Below are positions 60,912 through 64,000 of a stretch of DNA of 64,000 nucleotides, piece by piece; within the stretch, counting starts at the first letter, position 1, and the number at the start of each line of letters is the position of its first letter. The position numbers were made by a program, and so were the translations under genes. The notes under the pieces are model-generated. The model saw only the letters and a program-made list of their open reading frames with translations. It was not told the DNA's origin and made no database searches. Origin of the DNA: Draconibacterium halophilum. Lineage in GTDB: Bacteria; Bacteroidota; Bacteroidia; Bacteroidales; Prolixibacteraceae. The stretch is taken from contig NZ_CP048409.1 of assembly GCF_010448835.1 (NCBI RefSeq), positions 1 to 64,000 of the forward strand. The letters run 5' to 3'.

Positions 60912-61943
60912 TTAACTCACAATTGTTTGATCGCCACCACCAAATTCCTCAATCTGTACATTAAAATATTCTTTTTCTAACTTTAAATTAAGATACGGAA
61001 ATCTTTTTTCCAATAGCTCTAATTTTTTAAGAAAACTAAGGAGAAATTTGGAATATTCAAGCGATTTTTTGTTGATAGGACGATGCTTTACAGCATTGCC
61101 TATTTTTTGAACTTCTTTAGCAATTTCAATACTTTCAGCATCAATTAGTGCCGCTTCAAAACGCGACCAGATATGTTTTATAGCCACCTCCGAAATGTGC
61201 AACATATCTTCGGCATAAAAACGATAATCACGCAGCTCATCCATTACAATTTCATACGACGGAAAATACGCACATTTTTCAGAGTTAAATTCCTGAATAA
61301 GTTGATCTACTGCCAATATCAGTGTCGATTTACTACGTTGATTTTCAATAGCTCCATCTTTCCAATGGCGAATGGGACTAACGGTAAAAACTACTTTTAG
61401 ATCCGGATTCACCTGCCACAGTTCTTTCAATAAATCGTTATAAACCTCAACAATCTGCTGTACCGATAATCGTTCGCGCAGAAACTCCCGTGCCGGAATT
61501 TTATGGCAATTCGAAACCAAATCGCCGCCTTTTTTGTGGCGATAAATCCAGGCAGTACCAAAAGTGAGAAAAAGGAAATCGGCATTTTTTAAAAAGGCCG
61601 CCGAGCGTTTAATACGACTGTTTATTTCATCCAGCGCTTTACTCTGCTCAGTATTCGAAAAGCGACCGTGATGACTAAAGCTATGCCACAGTCCGTTGTG
61701 TTCAATAAGGTCGTTGGTAGTAAACGTCTTTTCTTCGAGCAATAGTTGCAGTCCGTTGGCAACCGATAGCGGATTATATAAAATTCCAAACGGATTAATG
61801 TCGACCGGGTATTTCAGGGCTTCCATTTTTGCCCCCACATTCTCGGTAAAACACGACCCCATAAACAGGTTCTTTTTTTTATAACCTGTTTGCCACTGAA
61901 ACTGTGGCACTTCTACTGTAGTTTGAAATTTTATTTCAGTCAT
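60912..61943 (-). CDS. GSCFA-family protein
   Basis: A 343-residue protein with the family-defining GSCFTENVGAKM near the N-terminus and later FLTFGTAW, FTVSPIRHWKDG and DMLHISEVAIKHIW. The Gly-Ser-Cys block, the central TFGTAW and the SPIRH/LHIS blocks resemble SGNH-like hydrolase motifs, so an esterase or acyltransferase fold is plausible, but no activity is established. Its ATG (61943) touches the glgB stop (61944), with no gap, so the two are tightly coupled. That position suggests a role in glycogen metabolism. Confidence 0.9.
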   Translation of the reverse strand: MTEIKFQTTVEVPQFQWQTGYKKKNLFMGSCFTENVGAKMEALKYPVDINPFGILYNPLSVANGLQLLLEEKTFTTNDLIEHNGLWHSFSHHGRFSNTEQSKALDEINSRIKRSAAFLKNADFLFLTFGTAWIYRHKKGGDLVSNCHKIPAREFLRERLSVQQIVEVYNDLLKELWQVNPDLKVVFTVSPIRHWKDGAIENQRSKSTLILAVDQLIQEFNSEKCAYFPSYEIVMDELRDYRFYAEDMLHISEVAIKHIWSRFEAALIDAESIEIAKEVQKIGNAVKHRPINKKSLEYSKFLLSFLKKLELLEKRFPYLNLKLEKEYFNVQIEEFGGGDQTIVS

Positions 61944-63962
61944 TTATTTCACTTTCGGAATATCAACTTTTTTCAATACCAGTGCCGTTCTCGCCGGCAG
62001 GTAAAGTTTCAGATAATGCTGGCTGTCCATTCCTCTGCTTGGCATGGTATAATAACTGATTTCCTCATCAACCCTGTCGTGACCCCCAAAACGCCCGGAG
62101 TCGGAATTCAGCACAATTTGATATTTCCCGGCGCCTAGTGGAATTCCGTAATCGGTAAACGACTGTGTTGGGTTGAAATTGAAAACAAACAAAAACAGTC
62201 CGCGATGGAAAGCCAGTACTTTATCGGGGTTGTTTTCCAAAATCTTGTCAACCGAAGGAATGGAAAGTATTTTGTTTTTATTGATCAGTTGGATCATATC
62301 CTTATCAAAATCGTACAGCCAATGATACTTCAGATCCTGATTTTCGGCAATGCTCCACATTCTTCGCGCATGCTGGTAGGACCAGTTGTTGCCTTCGCGC
62401 GGAAAATCAATCCACTCGGGATGCCCGAATTCATTACCCATAAAATTCAGGTAGGCACCGCCTGCCGTACTTGCTGTTGCCAGTCGAATCATTTTATGCA
62501 GCGCTATTCCACGGTCAACAGTCAGGTTGGGCTGATCTTTTCGCATGGAATAATACATCTCTTTATCTATCAGTCGGAAGATTATGGTTTTATCGCCCAC
62601 CAAAGCCTGGTCGTGCGATTCGGCGTAACTCACCACCTGCTCATCCATACGTTTCGAGGTTAGCTGGTGAAAAATATCGCCCACTTCCCATTCATCGTCC
62701 GATTTTTCTTTAATCATTTTTATCCAGAAATCAGGAACGCCCATTGCCATCCGGAAATCAAAACCCAAACCGCCATCTTCAATAGAAGCTGCCAGCCCGG
62801 GCATTCCGCTCATATCTTCAGCTACCGATAAAGCTCTTGGATTTATTTCTTTAATGAGCTTATTCGCCAATCGGAAATAAGTGGTTGCTTCGTGGTCGAC
62901 ATTGGCATTAAAATAATCGTCGTAATTGGTAAATGCAATCTCCAAACCGTGGTTGAAATACAACATACTGGTTACCCCATCAAAACGGAAACCGTCGAAT
63001 TTATATTCCGTCAACCAATAGCTAATGTTTGACAGCAGGAAATGCAGCACCTCATTTTTATCATAGTTAAAACAATAGCTGTCCCATGCCGGATGTTCGC
63101 CTTTTCCTCCCTCGTGGAAAAACTGGTAACGCGTTCCGTCGTAATTACCAAGACCTTCAATTTCGTTTTTCACAGCATGCGAATGCACCAAATCCATAAT
63201 AACCGCTATTCCCATTCCGTGTGCCTCATCAATCAGCTGTTTCAGTTCCTCGGGCGTTCCAAAACGCGACGATGCAGCAAAAAAGTTACTTACATGATAA
63301 CCAAAACTCCCATAGTACGGATGCTCCGGAATAGCCATTAACTGAATAACATTATAGCCGTTGGCTTTTATGCGTGGCAACATCTTTTCGCGAAACTCAT
63401 TATAAGTATGCACACACTCCTCTTCGCCGGCCATACCAACATGCCCTTCATAAATCAGTGGTGGCTCGTTGGCACGCTGAAAATCAGGATTTACCCACTG
63501 GTATTTATCTTCGGGTGCCCAAACCTGCGCATTAAACGTGTGTGTATTTTCATCCTGCACAACACGTGTAGCCCAGGCGGGTACTCGTTTTCCAAAATTT
63601 ATCGACCAATGCACATTTAAGGCATACAAATCGCCATGCGCTATTTGATCCTCCCCGAGATGAAGCTCCCAAACACCATGATCGAGATGCGAGAACGTGT
63701 AATCAGTACTTTCCTGCCAATCGTTAAAAGTACCAACCAGGAATATATGCGTTGCATTGGGTGCCCATTCGCGGATTACCCATCCCGACCCGGTTCGGTG
63801 CAAACCAAAATACAGATGCCCGGTAGCAAAATCGGCCAGCGAACGGCCGCCGGTTATTTCTTTTTCTTTCCGCCCGGCAAGAATCATTCGGTCGGAAATA
63901 ACTCCGGCATAGGGCTCCAGCCACTTATCGTTCTGGACTAATTTGGGCAGGTATTTTTTCAT
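61944..63962 (-). CDS. glgB: 1,4-alpha-glucan branching enzyme (GH13)
   Basis: A 672-residue GH13 branching enzyme with an N-terminal CBM48 (about 60-150; GWVIREWAPNATHIFLVGTFNDWQ) and the catalytic barrel. Key sites: VMDLVHSHAVKN, the nucleophile in DGFRFDGVTSM, the acid/base in LSVAEDMSG, and YAESHDQALVGDK. It has the shorter eukaryote-like (GH13_8) form, common in Bacteroidota, without the E. coli N-terminal extension. It is the first gene of a minus-strand cluster with GSCFA, debranching enzyme, glycosyltransferase, GH57 and phosphorylase. Only 38 bp upstream of its start are visible, so the promoter lies beyond the window. Confidence 0.95.
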   Translation of the reverse strand: MKKYLPKLVQNDKWLEPYAGVISDRMILAGRKEKEITGGRSLADFATGHLYFGLHRTGSGWVIREWAPNATHIFLVGTFNDWQESTDYTFSHLDHGVWELHLGEDQIAHGDLYALNVHWSINFGKRVPAWATRVVQDENTHTFNAQVWAPEDKYQWVNPDFQRANEPPLIYEGHVGMAGEEECVHTYNEFREKMLPRIKANGYNVIQLMAIPEHPYYGSFGYHVSNFFAASSRFGTPEELKQLIDEAHGMGIAVIMDLVHSHAVKNEIEGLGNYDGTRYQFFHEGGKGEHPAWDSYCFNYDKNEVLHFLLSNISYWLTEYKFDGFRFDGVTSMLYFNHGLEIAFTNYDDYFNANVDHEATTYFRLANKLIKEINPRALSVAEDMSGMPGLAASIEDGGLGFDFRMAMGVPDFWIKMIKEKSDDEWEVGDIFHQLTSKRMDEQVVSYAESHDQALVGDKTIIFRLIDKEMYYSMRKDQPNLTVDRGIALHKMIRLATASTAGGAYLNFMGNEFGHPEWIDFPREGNNWSYQHARRMWSIAENQDLKYHWLYDFDKDMIQLINKNKILSIPSVDKILENNPDKVLAFHRGLFLFVFNFNPTQSFTDYGIPLGAGKYQIVLNSDSGRFGGHDRVDEEISYYTMPSRGMDSQHYLKLYLPARTALVLKKVDIPKVK

Positions 63963-64000
63963 GGGTTTGGCTCCTTTCTTTTAAATCTTTTTAATCGGAA

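Noticed and set aside
62205..62663. 152-codon plus-strand ORF in glgB
   Set aside because: Antisense shadow of the branching enzyme barrel.

Overview
The window looks like chromosome from a marine or anaerobic member of the Bacteroidota. Marinilabiliales/Prolixibacteraceae is my guess from gene content; no marker in the window settles it. The evidence is a SusC/SusD pair, a type IX secretion sorting domain, a family S46 dipeptidyl-peptidase, DUF4837, many lipoproteins, almost no Shine-Dalgarno sequences, and promoters of the TTG-N19-TAnnTTTG type. I see no phage, insertion sequence, integron or CRISPR array. There is one tRNA and no rRNA.

Layout. 1-2.0 kb: the end of a sensor kinase with its LytTR response regulator, then a convergent OsmC/AhpC peroxide-defence pair. 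2.2-7.2 kb: a Tat-exported Gfo/Idh oxidoreductase, a tRNA with anticodon CAU and an odd T-loop, and two adjacent exported sulfatases. 7.2-10.6 kb: a MEDS-domain sensor with a multi-PAS hybrid kinase, followed by about 630 bp without genes. 11.2-25.9 kb: DUF493, then a beta-glucan (probably laminarin) utilisation locus. It has a membrane-tethered regulator, SusC, SusD, a glycan-binding lipoprotein, two GH16 and one GH3, with an array of 11-bp direct repeats in front of susC.

26.7-34.9 kb is the most interesting part. A SAM-I-type riboswitch behind a good Bacteroidota promoter leads DUF39 (COG1900), a NIL/2x[4Fe-4S] ferredoxin and a UPF0280 (COG2122) protein, and then full-length cobalamin-dependent MetH and MetF. 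The first three are the families implicated in direct sulfide-to-homocysteine synthesis in methanogens and other anaerobes. The order therefore reads as one route: aspartate semialdehyde plus sulfide to homocysteine, then methionine, then SAM feedback. A DUF559 endonuclease-like gene between inverted GC-rich repeats sits inside this block.

35-49 kb holds housekeeping genes: DUF4837, tatA, rseP, dxr, an M23 peptidase, an SRPBCC/GyrI-like fusion, a DPP7-like S46 peptidase, RNase HI, a phosphatidylserine decarboxylase with an apparent lipoprotein signal, RNase HII, a glycosyltransferase and a flippase. 49-53 kb: frr, pyrH, an acyl-CoA synthetase and an XRE-cupin regulator. 53.4-64 kb: a minus-strand glycogen cluster (glgB, GSCFA protein, debranching enzyme, glycogen-synthase-like transferase, GH57, alpha-glucan phosphorylase). 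The phosphorylase is split by a one-base frameshift in a homopolymer.

All start choices, domain calls and promoter calls were made by eye. None was checked by database search or folding software.
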